Shown: piece by piece, positions 1 through 9,970 of the stretch | How the letters are laid out: each line of letters opens with the position of its first letter | Position numbering within the stretch: position 1 is the stretch's first letter | Source: Bacteroidetes bacterium UBA4414 | GTDB lineage: Bacteria; Bacteroidota; Bacteroidia; Chitinophagales; Chitinophagaceae | Direction: 5' to 3' | DNA: 64,000 nt | Assembly: GCA_002389765.1 (NCBI GenBank) | Contig: DGQM01000024.1 | Location: forward strand, 24,512 to 88,511 | Notes under the pieces: model-generated | What the model was told of the DNA's origin: nothing | The model's input: only the letters and a program-made list of their open reading frames with translations | Database searches by the model: none | Program-made: the position numbers and the translations under genes

Positions 1-420
1 ATTTCAGGCATCTTGAAATATTTTTAAGCGCCTTTTACAATGTTATTCTCATCACAATAGACTTATTGCCCTTCACAAAAAATTGAAAATCAGCTAGTAT
101 TAAAGTGTTATTTATTGAATAGACTGGTTCGGTAACCAATTTTACCGATTCATCTATTTATAGGATAAATTTTAATTTGTAGTTTGATAGTTTCATGAAA
201 CTTTTTTTAAAATTCAATATATACATTGGCTAAAATTCTGATTTTAACCAAATGTTAAAAAATAATTATACGAAGTTAGAATACGATTAAAATCGACAAA
301 AAAACCAATAACTGTGAGTGTTCAATAAGATTTTATCATTATCTTACAAGCACTTGTTTTGTTAATTTATTGAGAAATAAAACAATTACAATTTAACATA
401 AGGAAAAATTGACACGCAAT
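1..420. other. AT-rich intergenic leader
   Basis: This stretch is very AT-rich, with many short A and T runs and no convincing open reading frame on either strand. It probably contains the promoter of the downstream surface-protein gene, but no single TAnnTTTG -7 element stands out. The upstream gene, if any, lies outside the window. Confidence 0.5.
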
Positions 421-585
421 ATGAAATACACTACCCCGATACTTACATATTCTGCACAGATTATGGGCAGGATTATGAAAGTATTCAACTTAAAGATTTC
501 GGCGATGCCCCCTCCCAAACCCGCTGCTGTTATGGTTTTGGCGAACAATGGTAAAACTGCTAAATGCGTGTACGTCAAAATTTAA
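421..585 (+). CDS. possible 54-residue small protein
   Basis: This ATG-initiated frame encodes 54 residues beginning MKYTTPILTYSAQ and ending KCVYVKI. The base composition rises clearly above the very AT-rich flanks exactly over this frame, which is the main argument for coding. It is Lys-rich, has a PPPKP stretch, and shows no signal peptide or known domain. It ends 64 nt before the giant surface-protein gene, so it could be a leader ORF for it. An antisense frame also spans this stretch, so coding status is uncertain. Confidence 0.3.
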   Translation: MKYTTPILTYSAQIMGRIMKVFNLKISAMPPPKPAAVMVLANNGKTAKCVYVKI

Positions 586-649
586 ACCATCTCCCCCGAT
601 TGAATGTTTACAACAATAATTATCGAAAAAAAATAAAATAGCAGTATAA

Positions 650-3600
650 ATGAAACATCTCAACTATCTGAAACGGGCGCTGATACCTATGCTGGTGGCA
701 TTGGTAGCTTCATTCCCCGCTTTGGCGCAGCCGCTATCCGGTACTTACACGGTGGGTGGTACGTCGCCAAACTATCCTACAATCAGTGCGGCAGTTACTG
801 CATTGAATAACAATGGTGTCGTAGGCCCTGTTGTCATCAACATTCGTCCCGGTTCTTATGCAGAGCAAGGACAGTTGAACGTTATTACGGGTGCTAACGC
901 CACTAACACAGTTACTATCAAGGCTGAAAATGGACCTGGTACAGTAACTATCAACTTCGCTGGTACTACTACTACCAACAACTACGTTTTCAGGTTGAAC
1001 AATACGAACTGGGTAACTATTAAAGATCTGACATTGAATAATACCGGTACTACATATGGTACCGATATCGATTTCAGTGGTACAGCGTCTAATAATACAG
1101 TTACAAACTGTATACTTAATGGTACTACAAGTTCATTAACTACATCACTCTACAGGTCTCGCGTTTTGGCATATTGGAATGTGCCTGCGTCGACTACCGG
1201 CTTTATGGGTAATAACAACAAAGTAACTGGTTGTTCTATGCCTGCTGGTGGATCTTATGACGTTTACATAAACGGTAACACAGCTACTAGGCCTACCAAT
1301 TTCGAATTCAGTAACTGTACTACAAATCCATACTATGGAACCGTTTATGGTTATTATGTAAATGATCTGAAAATCAACAATAATACCATTACTAAAAACT
1401 CTACAGGTGCTTGGTATGGTGTTTATTTGTATGAGGCTGATGGCGCTTTCCAGATGATAGGCAATACCATCGACTACAGCACTTCAACTAGTACTGTATA
1501 TGGTATATACCGTTGGTATTGTAATGGTAACGTAACAGGACCAAGGCAGGTAATGGCTAATAATACAATTACCAATGTTACTACAAATACAAGTACACAA
1601 TATCCGTTGTATTGGTATTATAACAGTAGAGACTCATTTGTTAACAATACGTATACAAATAATGTAACTTCTGCGGCTTGTTATGCATATGTGTATTATT
1701 CTGAATATTTTGCATTTAGAGGTAATACATGGAACTGGACTAGTACTACAGGTACTATGTATCCATTATACAACTATGGTTACGGTTATGCAGGAAATCA
1801 CAACATAGATAATAATACGTTTAACATCAACTCTACCAGTAGTGGTTCAAGTTATATGTATGGTCTGTATTATGCTAATAACTCTACATTTAATAATAAT
1901 ACAGTAAACAGAAATGCCACTTCAGGTATTTCTTATGTATATGCTGGCTATTTGTGTTCAAATTCTACTGTAGACAAAAACAAAATTAACATTAACTCTA
2001 CTACGGGTACGATTTATGGTTTGAGGACATATTGCACAAACACATATCCAAACCTGACTGTAAGTAATAACGTAATTAAGGCAATTGCAACATCTTCAGC
2101 TACAGTATACGGTATGTATAACTACTACCCATGTGGCCAGAAAACATTTAATAATGCAATTTATACAAGTACTACAGGTACCAATTACACCAACTATATT
2201 TATTTCCCTTATGCAGGTGGTGGTAGTAACTGGTATAATAATACTTACTACAGCGGTGCTACAGGTGCTACAAACTATGTAGTTTATTTGTATAACTACG
2301 ACTTAAGTTCTACGTACTATGAAATGTGTACTTTCAGAAATAACATCTTCGGACGTGCTAACGCATCTTCAGTTGGTGCTTTCTGGACATACTCTTCATC
2401 TAACGGTTATCTGACAGCTGATTATAATAACTATTATACACCTTCAGGTCCATTTATGGCTACAGCTGCTGGTGGTAATACTTACTCCACTATACAGGCA
2501 TGGCGCACAGCTTCTGGCAAAGACAGAAACTCATTGACATATGCACCTGCTTTTGTAAATGCTGCAACCGGCGATTTGACACCTGATGGTACAAATCCTA
2601 ACTGTTGGTCTATGAATGGCCGTGGTGTACACATTGCTGGTAATAATACAGATGTTACTGGTGCTTCACGTCATGTGCTTACATCTACAGGTGTTCCTGA
2701 CCTTGGTGCATATGAATTTACACCTGCAGGTACTACCATTCCTCCTACATGTGCTGTATTTGGCACACTGGCTGCGGGTAGCACACAGGTATACACTTTT
2801 GGTGGCGATACAGTAGCTTCTATTACATGGGATGCTGCAGCAACAGTACCTGGTACACAACCAACGTGTAGGCAATATTCAGGTACTGCACCTCCGGGTC
2901 TTAGTGCACTGAATCCTACAAATATGTATTTCTATACAGATATCAGCTCTCCTGCATCTGCATACACAGCTAATATTTATTATAAAGATCCTTGGATGGG
3001 GACAATAGCTACCGAAGCTGCATTGCACTTAGCTAAAAAAGATGGAGCTAATCCATGGGTAGGATATCCTATAACAGTTAGTACGGCTAATACTGTACGT
3101 AATTTTATTATGTCTCCGACAAGCGGTCCGCTCAATACTTGGGGGCTTTACACTGGTATTGATGTAGGTGATAACGCTAGTGCAGATGCGATTGTAGACC
3201 CAACTGGTACATTCTGTCCTATAACGGCTGTTGTTAAGGTTCGTATCAAAAACAATGGTAACAACGTAATCAATAGTGTAAAAATCAACTGGGAAGTTGA
3301 TGGTTTACCAAGACCACAAAAAAGTTGGAACACACCAATACCATATAATAATGGTACACCTGGTAGCAATGAAGTAATTATATCTCTAGATACTGTGTTC
3401 TTCGGTGCTGTTCCTCGTACAATAAAAGTTTGGACATCTTTGCCAAACAACGTAACAGATCCTATAGCTGCAGACGATACGCTTGGACCATTGACTATGC
3501 GTGCTGCATTATTGGGTGATTACACAGTAGGTGGAGCAACGCCTGATTTCCCTACCTTGACAGCTGCAGTAAATGCAGTTAAGTCTGCAGGTATGTGCGG

Positions 3601-6520
3601 TCCTGTAACATTCAAAGTGCGTGCTGGTACATATACTGGTCAGTATGATTTGAATAACATCCCTGGTCTTAGCGTAGTAAACAGGTTGACTATCAGAGCT
3701 GACGACGGTGTTCCTGCTGCTGCAGTTAATCTGAACTTTGGTGGTGCTACCGGTACTAACGATGACTATGTTATTCGCTTCAATAATGCGTCTAACTTCT
3801 CTATCAAAAACATGACATTGAATGCCACTAGTACAGGTTCTTATGCTACATGTATAAATATGACAGGTACTTCTGCAAATGACAGTATCATTGGTTGTAC
3901 GTTGAATAGTAATAATACTAACTCATTCACGTACTGGTGTGGTCTGTTTGCAAACAATGCAACATTTACCAATCTTGTATTTACTGATAATACTGTTACA
4001 GCAGCATTTGGTATGTACATGTATGGTGGGTCTTCTAATATAACCGGTGTAAGAATTGAAAGAAATACAATTACATCTTACTACTCTGGTATTTACTACA
4101 TGTACAATACGGCCGGTGCTAAAATCAATTATAACACTATTACAGCCGCAGGTCCTACTACTAATACATCTTGGTCTGGTATTTATTATTGGTATATTAG
4201 TAATACAACTCCTATTGAGTGTATTGGTAATAAAGTACACAACTTCTACTACTATGGTCTCATGATATATTATCCAAATGGTACTGCTACTGCACGTTCT
4301 CAAGTGAGGAATAATATCGTAACATACAACAGGCCTACTACATCTGTATATGGTTTGTTTGTATATGGTCCTCAGTATACAAGTGTCATGCACAATACTG
4401 TAGCATGGGGTGGTAATACCAACGCAAGCTCTTATGCTGCTTATGTATATTTATCTGCTTATCAGCAAGATAGTGTGTACAACAACTCGTTTGCTGCTTA
4501 CAATAATGGTTATGCATTCTATTCTTATATACCAACAGGTTATAACCACAGATTAGACTTTAATAATCTATATACGAGCGGTACAAACCTGGCAAATGAT
4601 GGTGCAGGTACATATACTACTATGGCCGCATTGCGCAACTCTACATATGCAATTAATAATGGCAATGCTTGGTCTAGTTCTATTAACTACAACCCTGGTA
4701 CATTGGCTACATTAGGTATGCCTGATCCGTCTAGTCCTAATTGTTGGGCTTTGAATGGTCGTGCTATGCAATTGCCATATGCAAACAGCGACTACAACGG
4801 TGCTAACAGGGTAACTAACAGAGCTAATGGTGTACCGGATATTGGTGCAGTTGAATTTGATCCTGCTGTTGCCCCTCCGGCGGCGGTAGCTACACCTGCT
4901 GTAGGTGCTCCTGGTGTTACACAAACATATACTTTTGGTGAAACAACTGTAAGTACAGTAAAATGGAATACACAAAATGCTATTACTAGCCCATTGGTTG
5001 TAAAACAATACAGTGGTGCAGTACCTCCTGCTAACTTCCCTACAGCAAGCCAGAATAAGTATCCTTATTTCTATACTGATGTTACACCAACTGCTCTGGC
5101 TTCGTCTTATGACTTCGATTTGACAGTTAACTATTACGATACTTGGTTGGGTACTATACCTAACGAGGCTAATATGAAACTGGCTCACAAAATACCATCA
5201 GTTCCTAGCTGGATATCTTATAACCAAGCTAATAGCAACACTAATACCACTGCAAATACAATCTATGCTGCTGGTGTTTCAACATTCGGTGCTTATACAG
5301 GTATTGATGACGGTGTTATATTCTCTGCAAACGTAACTGCTGTAGGCTCAAGATATCTGTGTACTGGCAATACAGTTACGCTGAATGCAAGTCCGGTTTC
5401 TGCTGGTTCTACTACTTATAATTACCAATGGAGACGTAATGGTGTTGACATTCCAGGTGCTATAGCCAGCTCTTATGTTGTAACTACAGGCGGCGATTAC
5501 ACTGTATTCATTACAGCAACAAGTGTTACTCCGGTTCTTACTGCTGAGTCTGCTCCGCAAACTATCACTGTAGTATCACCGCCAATGGCTGTTGTAAATG
5601 CAAGCGGTGCACTTACATATTGTACTGGTAGCAACCTGACACTGAATGCCGGCTCTGTTCCTAGTGTGTCTTACCAATGGAAATTGAATGGTGTAAACAT
5701 CCCAGGTGCTACTAATAATACCTACAAAGTAACAGGTCCTGGTAATTATACAGTAGAAGTTACTAACGTTGGTTGTACATCTACATCTTCATCTACATTG
5801 GTTAATGCTGGTCCTATTCAAGTAGATCTTGGCCAGGATATCGCAAATTGCGAAATCAAAAATGTCCCATACATACTTGATGCAGGTTACCCTGGTGCTA
5901 AATATCTGTGGAGTACAGGTGATACAACACAAACTATCCAAGTTTACAAAGGCTCAGGTGTATATACTGTAACTGTTGATGCTGGTCCTAACTGTATCGG
6001 TACAGACCAGGTAGCTGTTAATCTGGCACCACTGCCACACGTTAATGGTATCTCTTATCTGCGTTCTGGTAACACATACACATTCAGCCCAAGCGGTCCT
6101 TCAAATGTTAATACTTACAAATGGTTGTTCGGTGATGGTACATCTAGCAATTATAAAACAGTTATCAAAACATTTGATGGTAGCATGACAGTTAAACTGA
6201 TAGTTGGTAATGACTGTGGTAATGATACAATCAACATGGTACAATGGGCTACAGGTGTTAACGGTGTGGTAAACGAAGGCATCGATGCCAACGTATATCC
6301 AAACCCTGCTTCTGATAAAGTTACATTGAGTGTTAAAGGCACTACTATGAAAGATGTAACTGTTATCAATGCACTTGGCGAAGTTGTTTACCGTGCAGAA
6401 ATGGATGGTAAATCAACAGAACACAGCCTGAATGTTGCTTCATTTGCAAGCGGTCGTTACATTATCCGTGCAACTACGGAAGATGGTATCGTAAGCAAAC
6501 CACTCAATATTCAACGATAG
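650..6520 (+). CDS. giant duplicated beta-helix surface protein with T9SS sorting domain
   Basis: This is a 1956-residue secreted protein. A signal peptide ends near residue 26 (ASFPALAQ). Two copies of a large module follow: one starts near residue 31 with GTYTVGGTSPNYPTI, the other near residue 956 with GDYTVGGATPDFPTL. Each begins like a pectate-lyase/NosD-type right-handed beta-helix, runs through many Asn/Thr/Tyr-rich rungs, and closes with GVPDLGAYEF or GVPDIGAVEF. A domain with TQxYTFG and YFYTD motifs and the end motif YTGID comes next. Two Ig-like repeats (YQWRRNGVDIPGA, YQWKLNGVNIPGA) lie around residues 1570-1720, with a PKD-like domain near 1830. The C-terminus is a type A T9SS sorting domain (VYPNPASDKVTL), so export to the surface is expected. 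Function is unknown; adhesion or glycan binding are guesses. It is monocistronic, with a terminator right behind it. Confidence 0.9.
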   Translation: MKHLNYLKRALIPMLVALVASFPALAQPLSGTYTVGGTSPNYPTISAAVTALNNNGVVGPVVINIRPGSYAEQGQLNVITGANATNTVTIKAENGPGTVTINFAGTTTTNNYVFRLNNTNWVTIKDLTLNNTGTTYGTDIDFSGTASNNTVTNCILNGTTSSLTTSLYRSRVLAYWNVPASTTGFMGNNNKVTGCSMPAGGSYDVYINGNTATRPTNFEFSNCTTNPYYGTVYGYYVNDLKINNNTITKNSTGAWYGVYLYEADGAFQMIGNTIDYSTSTSTVYGIYRWYCNGNVTGPRQVMANNTITNVTTNTSTQYPLYWYYNSRDSFVNNTYTNNVTSAACYAYVYYSEYFAFRGNTWNWTSTTGTMYPLYNYGYGYAGNHNIDNNTFNINSTSSGSSYMYGLYYANNSTFNNNTVNRNATSGISYVYAGYLCSNSTVDKNKININSTTGTIYGLRTYCTNTYPNLTVSNNVIKAIATSSATVYGMYNYYPCGQKTFNNAIYTSTTGTNYTNYIYFPYAGGGSNWYNNTYYSGATGATNYVVYLYNYDLSSTYYEMCTFRNNIFGRANASSVGAFWTYSSSNGYLTADYNNYYTPSGPFMATAAGGNTYSTIQAWRTASGKDRNSLTYAPAFVNAATGDLTPDGTNPNCWSMNGRGVHIAGNNTDVTGASRHVLTSTGVPDLGAYEFTPAGTTIPPTCAVFGTLAAGSTQVYTFGGDTVASITWDAAATVPGTQPTCRQYSGTAPPGLSALNPTNMYFYTDISSPASAYTANIYYKDPWMGTIATEAALHLAKKDGANPWVGYPITVSTANTVRNFIMSPTSGPLNTWGLYTGIDVGDNASADAIVDPTGTFCPITAVVKVRIKNNGNNVINSVKINWEVDGLPRPQKSWNTPIPYNNGTPGSNEVIISLDTVFFGAVPRTIKVWTSLPNNVTDPIAADDTLGPLTMRAALLGDYTVGGATPDFPTLTAAVNAVKSAGMCGPVTFKVRAGTYTGQYDLNNIPGLSVVNRLTIRADDGVPAAAVNLNFGGATGTNDDYVIRFNNASNFSIKNMTLNATSTGSYATCINMTGTSANDSIIGCTLNSNNTNSFTYWCGLFANNATFTNLVFTDNTVTAAFGMYMYGGSSNITGVRIERNTITSYYSGIYYMYNTAGAKINYNTITAAGPTTNTSWSGIYYWYISNTTPIECIGNKVHNFYYYGLMIYYPNGTATARSQVRNNIVTYNRPTTSVYGLFVYGPQYTSVMHNTVAWGGNTNASSYAAYVYLSAYQQDSVYNNSFAAYNNGYAFYSYIPTGYNHRLDFNNLYTSGTNLANDGAGTYTTMAALRNSTYAINNGNAWSSSINYNPGTLATLGMPDPSSPNCWALNGRAMQLPYANSDYNGANRVTNRANGVPDIGAVEFDPAVAPPAAVATPAVGAPGVTQTYTFGETTVSTVKWNTQNAITSPLVVKQYSGAVPPANFPTASQNKYPYFYTDVTPTALASSYDFDLTVNYYDTWLGTIPNEANMKLAHKIPSVPSWISYNQANSNTNTTANTIYAAGVSTFGAYTGIDDGVIFSANVTAVGSRYLCTGNTVTLNASPVSAGSTTYNYQWRRNGVDIPGAIASSYVVTTGGDYTVFITATSVTPVLTAESAPQTITVVSPPMAVVNASGALTYCTGSNLTLNAGSVPSVSYQWKLNGVNIPGATNNTYKVTGPGNYTVEVTNVGCTSTSSSTLVNAGPIQVDLGQDIANCEIKNVPYILDAGYPGAKYLWSTGDTTQTIQVYKGSGVYTVTVDAGPNCIGTDQVAVNLAPLPHVNGISYLRSGNTYTFSPSGPSNVNTYKWLFGDGTSSNYKTVIKTFDGSMTVKLIVGNDCGNDTINMVQWATGVNGVVNEGIDANVYPNPASDKVTLSVKGTTMKDVTVINALGEVVYRAEMDGKSTEHSLNVASFASGRYIIRATTEDGIVSKPLNIQR

Positions 6521-6541
6521 GATTCCAAATCCTCTCAGATA

Positions 6542-6577
6542 ATAACAAAAGCCACTCAGATGAGTGGCTTTTGTTAT
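6542..6577. terminator. bidirectional Rho-independent terminator
   Basis: A near-perfect palindrome pairs ATAACAAAAGCCACTCA with TGAGTGGCTTTTGTTAT around a 2-nt centre, giving A and T tracts on both sides. It lies 22 nt after the stop of the giant surface-protein gene. Confidence 0.85.
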
Positions 6578-6624
6578 AGATATACAACTTGCTTTATAAT
6601 ATATATGTAAGCTATGCTCACAAA

Positions 6625-6658
6625 AAAAGAGCGGGCTTTGTATAAGGCCCGCTCTTTT
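6625..6658 (-). terminator. terminator of the lspA-zapA operon
   Basis: AAAAGAGCGGGC pairs with GCCCGCTCTTTT, leaving A/T tracts on both sides. It lies about 35 nt beyond the zapA stop on the minus strand and converges with the preceding terminator. Confidence 0.85.
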
Positions 6659-6692
6659 AAATTATTGTGATGGTGTATTATTAAGATGAATT

Positions 6693-6983
6693 TTAGTCTT
6701 TGATTACATTGTCAATACGAGTCATCATTTCTTTTAGTTCAGTGTCTAATACAGGGTTAAAACTACTACCTTCCAACGCATTATCTGCTGCGTAAGAAAG
6801 CAGACACATAGCTATAAAGTCCTGATCATCTTTGCCTGCATAATGGCTGCGCAAGTCAATGATTTTTTCATCAGCTATTTTCACCGCTTTCCTAACAGCT
6901 TCTTCTTCTTCCGGTTTTATCCGAATACGGTAGCTACGACCAGCAAGCCAAACAGTAATAGATATAAGCTCTTTATTTTCCAT
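6693..6983 (-). CDS. zapA: cell division protein ZapA
   Basis: A 96-residue protein of ZapA size and pattern: an N-terminal segment with ITVWLAGRSYRIRIKPEEE, then a long helical region (VRKAVKIADEKIIDLR). In characterised relatives ZapA binds FtsZ and cross-links protofilaments at the Z-ring. Its start codon overlaps the stop of lspA by one base (TAATG), so the two are translationally coupled. In many Bacteroidota zapA sits next to rny; here rny is absent and lspA is the neighbour. The ftsZ gene it would serve is in this window, in the division cluster. Confidence 0.85.
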   Translation of the reverse strand: MENKELISITVWLAGRSYRIRIKPEEEEAVRKAVKIADEKIIDLRSHYAGKDDQDFIAMCLLSYAADNALEGSSFNPVLDTELKEMMTRIDNVIKD

Positions 6984-7618
6984 TATTGAGATTCTTTTGC
7001 AGCTGTAGTAGTTTCATTTTTATGTATCAGTCTTTTTTGAAAAAACACAAGTATTAAGACGCCGGCAGATATGGCGGCATCTGCAATATTAAATACAGGC
7101 TCGAAGAATGTAAAAGGTTTACCACCAACTATAGGTACCCACGTAGGCAATATGGTATCTACAATCGGGAAATACATCATATCCACCACACGACCGTGAA
7201 ATATTTGTCCGTAGCCTTGCCCGAAGGGAACAAGCTTAGCTACATGGAAACTGCTTTCGCTAAATATCAGGCCGTAGAAGATACTGTCTATCAGATTGCC
7301 CAACGCGCCTGCCAGTATCAAAGCACCACAAATGATAGCACCTTTTGCATAGCCTTTGGTTACTAGTTTTTTAAGCAGAAAGAAACCAAAAACAACTGCA
7401 ACCAATCTGAATAACGTAAGTATTAGTTTACCCACAGGCGCTTCATTCAGTTTCATGCCAAAAGCCATGCCTTCATTTTCTATAAAATGAAGCTTGAACC
7501 AATTGCCAATCACATTTACTTCTTCGCCGTAGTAAAAATGTGTTTTGATATAAAACTTAGACCATTGGTCTATTAGTATAATGATGAATATTAATAAGAC
7601 TGCGTTGCGGTACTTCAC
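6983..7618 (-). CDS. lspA: lipoprotein signal peptidase (signal peptidase II)
   Basis: This 211-residue inner-membrane aspartyl peptidase cleaves signal peptides of prolipoproteins ahead of the lipidated cysteine. Several hydrophobic segments are visible, starting with one at residues 5-15. The two catalytic aspartates are recognisable in GNLIDSIFYG and FNIADAAISAG, and the family pattern GRVVDMMYFP lies between them. The protein is longer than the 160-170 residues of proteobacterial LspA because of an inserted segment (SESSFHVAKLVPFGQGYG), which is usual in Bacteroidota. Likely substrates in this window are BamD, the Omp28-like protein, the PQQ-propeller lipoprotein and the lipoprotein upstream of ribE. 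Confidence 0.93.
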   Translation of the reverse strand: MKYRNAVLLIFIIILIDQWSKFYIKTHFYYGEEVNVIGNWFKLHFIENEGMAFGMKLNEAPVGKLILTLFRLVAVVFGFFLLKKLVTKGYAKGAIICGALILAGALGNLIDSIFYGLIFSESSFHVAKLVPFGQGYGQIFHGRVVDMMYFPIVDTILPTWVPIVGGKPFTFFEPVFNIADAAISAGVLILVFFQKRLIHKNETTTAAKESQ

Positions 7619-7691
7619 CTTTTAAGTATTAATGTGCCAAAGATACATTCTTGCTTTGTTTCTTAAACATAATGCAAATACCATTCATGAA

Positions 7692-7716
7692 AAAAGCCGG
7701 GTAATGCCCGGCTTTT
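7692..7716 (-). terminator. terminator after TonB-dependent receptor gene
   Basis: AAAAGCCGGG and CCCGGCTTTT form a GC-rich stem with a TAATG loop and flanking A/T tracts. It sits 21 nt past the receptor stop on the minus strand and upstream of lspA. Confidence 0.85.
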
Positions 7717-7736
7717 AACAAACTATACTGGAAGGG

Positions 7737-9944
7737 TTATAAATTTCCACGTAGCGTAACTACAAAATTGCGACCCGGTGCGCTGACACCTGATGCAAAT
7801 TGGCGATAATTCTGATCCATTATATTTTCGAGCGCCAGTTGGATGCCCATATTGCTGTTCAGCTTATAGCCAACCCTTACGTTCAATGTATACCAAGATG
7901 GCATGCCTTTTGGTGTAGCATACACAAGATTATCTTCGCCTGAAGGGCTGTAATCCTGCAATCTTTTCCAGCCGTTGTATAGTGCGTATACCTCGCTGCT
8001 GAAGCGTTTTTGCTGATACATCAGGCTGGTTTTACCAAATACTGGTGGTATATGGTCCAGCGGTACTTCAACGCCTGCATTATTAATGTATCGGCCATAT
8101 GTAAATGTTACTGCACTGTACAGGCTTACATATTCATTCAGTTTTGCAGTCAATGCGGCATTAAAGCCATACAGATAAGCTTTTGCTTTATTTTGGCTAG
8201 CCATTACTGCAGTCATTTTGCCGTTATACAGCACACTGTCTTGTCCGTTTAGCGTGAATTTATCTGCAATAATTGCATTTCTGAACCATGTATAGAAACC
8301 TGTAGCTTCTACTTTAAGTTTGTTGTCTACAAAATAGGTTATACCTAAATCAGCGTTGTAGGTGTATTCGGGTTTCAGGTTTGGATTAGGCACAAACAGT
8401 GTAGCACCTGCTGCAGATTCGAATACTTTAGCCATATCATCAATATTCGGAGAGCGGAAGCCTGTAGAGCCATTAAGGGCAAAACGCCAACGGTTTGCAG
8501 GCATAAATACCAAGCCAAGATTACCACTCAGCGCAGTATTGTTTTGTTTAGCCTCGCGGAATGGGAATGGGAAGAATGTAGTATCGTTGAATTTGCTGTT
8601 CAGGTTTACATAGTTTAGCCTGATACCATCATTTAAAATCAGCTTGTCGTTGATGATTTTGTAAATGTGCTGTGCGTATACTGCGCCATAGTACATGGTA
8701 TTGCCACCATTCGGGTAGCGTGTATCTAGTGCCTTTTCACTTTGCGTTACAATGTCAAACTCGCGTGCTGTAGAGCGCACATTATTGTATTGCCCGTCTG
8801 TACCAAACGTTAGTTCATGACGTTTCATAAACTTACGAAAATCTATATTGTAACCCACCACATCCACATCTTCATAGCGTTGTTGCAATGCGTTGCTGCC
8901 TCTGCTGCGTTGGTGTCTGCTTTCTTGTATAGATTGGTAGTTGATACCTGCTTTAATTTCGTCAAAAGCACCTTGCAGATTTTTAGCATCAAACTGATAA
9001 GCTGCCATTGCGCGTTTTTGTGGCCCGTAGTACCATTCTGCAAAACGTAGTTTACCGTTGCGAATATCCGTAAGCCTGTCGTAGCGTGGTATGTTGCCGC
9101 TATTACTCAGTTGCAGGTTCAGTGTATGCGATATTTTATCGTTTTGCTGAAACAGGATTTTTTCCATCAGGTCGTACTGCTTGTAACCTGTGAATTTTTG
9201 TACATGAGGGTTAGTGTTAGCTACTATGCTGTCAATTCCGTTGATGCGTGCCACGTATTCATTGCGCATACCAAAGCTGCCGTAGAAAGGGTTGCTATGA
9301 CTACCCTGGCGCAAGTCTCCGAAGTTGCTGTAAGTAACAGATGTAAGGAAGGCAAACTTTTTCAGGCCTATATTGAAATCTATATGTCCCGTACCTTCAC
9401 TGTTTGCAGAGCTGAAACGTGTCATTGCATTAGCGTTAAAGCTGGTTCTGCCATCTTTAGATAATAGCGGATTTTTAGTGTTGAACATAACTACACCGCC
9501 CAATGCATCACTGCCATACAATGTTGATGCTGGACCAAACATCACCTCTGTACGCTCCAGCAGGTTATTGTCTATAGTAATGATGTTCTGAAGGTGTCCT
9601 GCGCGGTATATAGCATTGTTCATACGTACACCGTCTACCACCATCAGTACACGGCTGGCTTCAAAGCCACGTAGCACTACGCTACCGCCACCAGCCTGGC
9701 TGCGTTGCACAAAAACATTGCCTGTTTGTTCCATCAGGTTGCCGGTATTTTGTGGCATAGCCCATTCCGTTTCTTTCTGCGAAATGGTTTGTATCTGTTG
9801 TGCTATATTCTTTTTGTTCTCTTTGAATTTGTTCGATGAAAAGACGTACTCATTTAGCGAAACCGGGCGTAGTGTGTCTTGTTGCCCATATGCTGCTTGT
9901 ATACCCATAGCAAGTGCTACAGGCAATATGTATTTGTATTGCAT
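7737..9944 (-). CDS. TonB-dependent outer-membrane receptor, heme/hemoglobin-type
   Basis: A 735-residue receptor with a signal peptide ending near residue 21 (GIQAAYGQ). The plug domain follows, with VVLRGFEASRVLMVVDGVRM and GPASTLYGSDALGGVVMFNT, then a 22-strand-type barrel containing GFRSPNIDD and LKPEYTYNADLG and ending in an aromatic-rich strand (GRNFVVTLRGNL). It lacks the N-terminal carboxypeptidase-like domain of SusC receptors. The plug stretch RMNNAIYRAGHLQNIITID resembles Bacteroidota receptors annotated as hemoglobin/transferrin/lactoferrin type, so heme uptake is a reasonable inference, though the ligand is not shown by sequence alone. The small membrane protein gene just upstream (26-nt gap) is probably co-transcribed. 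Confidence 0.88.
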   Translation of the reverse strand: MQYKYILPVALAMGIQAAYGQQDTLRPVSLNEYVFSSNKFKENKKNIAQQIQTISQKETEWAMPQNTGNLMEQTGNVFVQRSQAGGGSVVLRGFEASRVLMVVDGVRMNNAIYRAGHLQNIITIDNNLLERTEVMFGPASTLYGSDALGGVVMFNTKNPLLSKDGRTSFNANAMTRFSSANSEGTGHIDFNIGLKKFAFLTSVTYSNFGDLRQGSHSNPFYGSFGMRNEYVARINGIDSIVANTNPHVQKFTGYKQYDLMEKILFQQNDKISHTLNLQLSNSGNIPRYDRLTDIRNGKLRFAEWYYGPQKRAMAAYQFDAKNLQGAFDEIKAGINYQSIQESRHQRSRGSNALQQRYEDVDVVGYNIDFRKFMKRHELTFGTDGQYNNVRSTAREFDIVTQSEKALDTRYPNGGNTMYYGAVYAQHIYKIINDKLILNDGIRLNYVNLNSKFNDTTFFPFPFREAKQNNTALSGNLGLVFMPANRWRFALNGSTGFRSPNIDDMAKVFESAAGATLFVPNPNLKPEYTYNADLGITYFVDNKLKVEATGFYTWFRNAIIADKFTLNGQDSVLYNGKMTAVMASQNKAKAYLYGFNAALTAKLNEYVSLYSAVTFTYGRYINNAGVEVPLDHIPPVFGKTSLMYQQKRFSSEVYALYNGWKRLQDYSPSGEDNLVYATPKGMPSWYTLNVRVGYKLNSNMGIQLALENIMDQNYRQFASGVSAPGRNFVVTLRGNL

Positions 9945-9970
9945 GAAGTATTGTTTAAGAATGACTGTAA

